The notes under the pieces were generated by a model. It was not told the DNA's origin and ran no database searches. It saw nothing but the letters and a program-made list of their open reading frames with translations. Below, piece by piece: positions 6,187 to 6,324 of a stretch of DNA of 6,324 nt. Every line of letters starts with the position of its first letter. Within the stretch, counting starts at the first letter, position 1. The translations under genes and the position numbers were made by a program. The stretch comes from Flavobacteriaceae bacterium (GTDB taxonomy: Bacteria > Bacteroidota > Bacteroidia > Flavobacteriales > Flavobacteriaceae), in assembly GCA_023141985.1 (NCBI GenBank), contig JAGLKH010000279.1:1-6324 (forward strand), written 5' to 3'.

Positions 6187-6225
6187 ATTTTGCATAAGCA
6201 AAATCAAATGTCCTGTGGACATTTG
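6187..6225. repeat. Two perfect hairpins back to back
   Basis: The first hairpin is ATTTTGC (6187-6193), loop ATAA, GCAAAAT (6198-6204). The second starts on the very next base: CAAATGTCC (6205-6213), loop TGT, GGACATTTG (6217-6225). Both stems are perfect (7 and 9 pairs) with minimal loops and no base between them. A third small dyad CCGC/GCGG (6236-6239 / 6242-6245) follows. Neither strand shows a T-run after the stems, so this is not an ordinary terminator. It looks like a structured interspersed element, an end of a hairpin-recognised mobile unit, or a small structured RNA. Confidence 0.6.
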
Positions 6226-6304
6226 GTGGAGATAGCCGCTTGCGGGCGTACTAAATGATAAAACAGTAACTAGGATAAAGTTTTTTAGACGTATTAGATA
6301 ACAA

Positions 6305-6316
6305 CTCATTAATGAG
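6305..6316. promoter_or_regulatory. 12-base perfect palindrome at the right edge
   Basis: CTCATTAATGAG is its own reverse complement. With no loop it would be a better protein-binding half-site pair than a hairpin. An ATG at 6312-6314 inside it is followed by AGA AAA AAA, which would read M-R-K-K, a common beginning of an exported protein. So a gene may start here and continue outside the window, but 13 bases cannot show this. Confidence 0.3.
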
Positions 6317-6324
6317 AAAAAACA

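Larger units (their letters stand above)
5979..6324. other. Right-hand non-coding stretch
   Basis: I see no convincing intact gene in these 346 bases. A 73-codon minus-strand frame at 6088-6309 has no plausible protein character and is left out. The stretch contains a promoter candidate for the small membrane gene, a short protein-like remnant, a twin hairpin and a terminal palindrome, each listed separately. Confidence 0.6.

Noticed and set aside
6187..6225. Twin hairpin as a rho-independent terminator
   Set aside because: No T-run follows on either strand, and no intact gene ends close enough to use it.
6088..6309. 73-codon minus-strand frame
   Set aside because: It runs straight through the twin hairpins and opposite the remnant, with no domain, promoter or plausible protein pattern.

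Overview
The window looks like chromosomal DNA of a member of the Bacteroidota, most likely a marine-type flavobacterium. The evidence is low GC content, start codons with A-rich leaders and little Shine-Dalgarno signal, one promoter candidate of the Bacteroidota TTG/TAnnTTTG kind, and a degenerate intergenic repeat containing a CTGAGCGCAGTCGAAGG-like core that I recall as frequent in Flavobacteriia. No rRNA, tRNA, CRISPR array or transposase gene is visible.

Left and middle (1-3834): four plus-strand genes lie close together. They are the C-terminal part of a sulfotransferase-like protein (cut by the window edge), an MFS transporter 35 bases later, an unrecognised 177-residue protein after a 57-base gap, and a flavin-containing monooxygenase whose start overlaps the end of the unknown gene by 8 bases. 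The last two are very probably translationally coupled. The unknown gene is much more AT-rich than the first half of the monooxygenase gene.

Right of centre (3835-5458): after a 70-base gap comes a 517-residue predicted lipoprotein of the arylsulfate sulfotransferase (ASST) beta-propeller family. It keeps two active-site histidines and an asparagine, but has proline where the Escherichia coli enzyme has an active-site arginine. Its reading frame ends in an A8 tract; a protein-like tail continues in another frame.

Right end (5459-6324): mostly non-coding. It holds two diverged copies of a ~72-base repeat spaced 103 bases apart, a small minus-strand gene for a two-helix membrane peptide with a plausible promoter, a possible coding remnant, two perfect hairpins back to back, and a 12-base palindrome at the edge.

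Taken together, the genes could form a small oxidise / sulfonate / export set: a flavin monooxygenase for oxygenation, a PAPS-type sulfotransferase and a PAPS-independent arylsulfotransferase for sulfuryl transfer, and an MFS pump. That reading is inference from neighbourhood. The substrate cannot be read from the sequence, and I see no clear-cut new defence or mobile system here.
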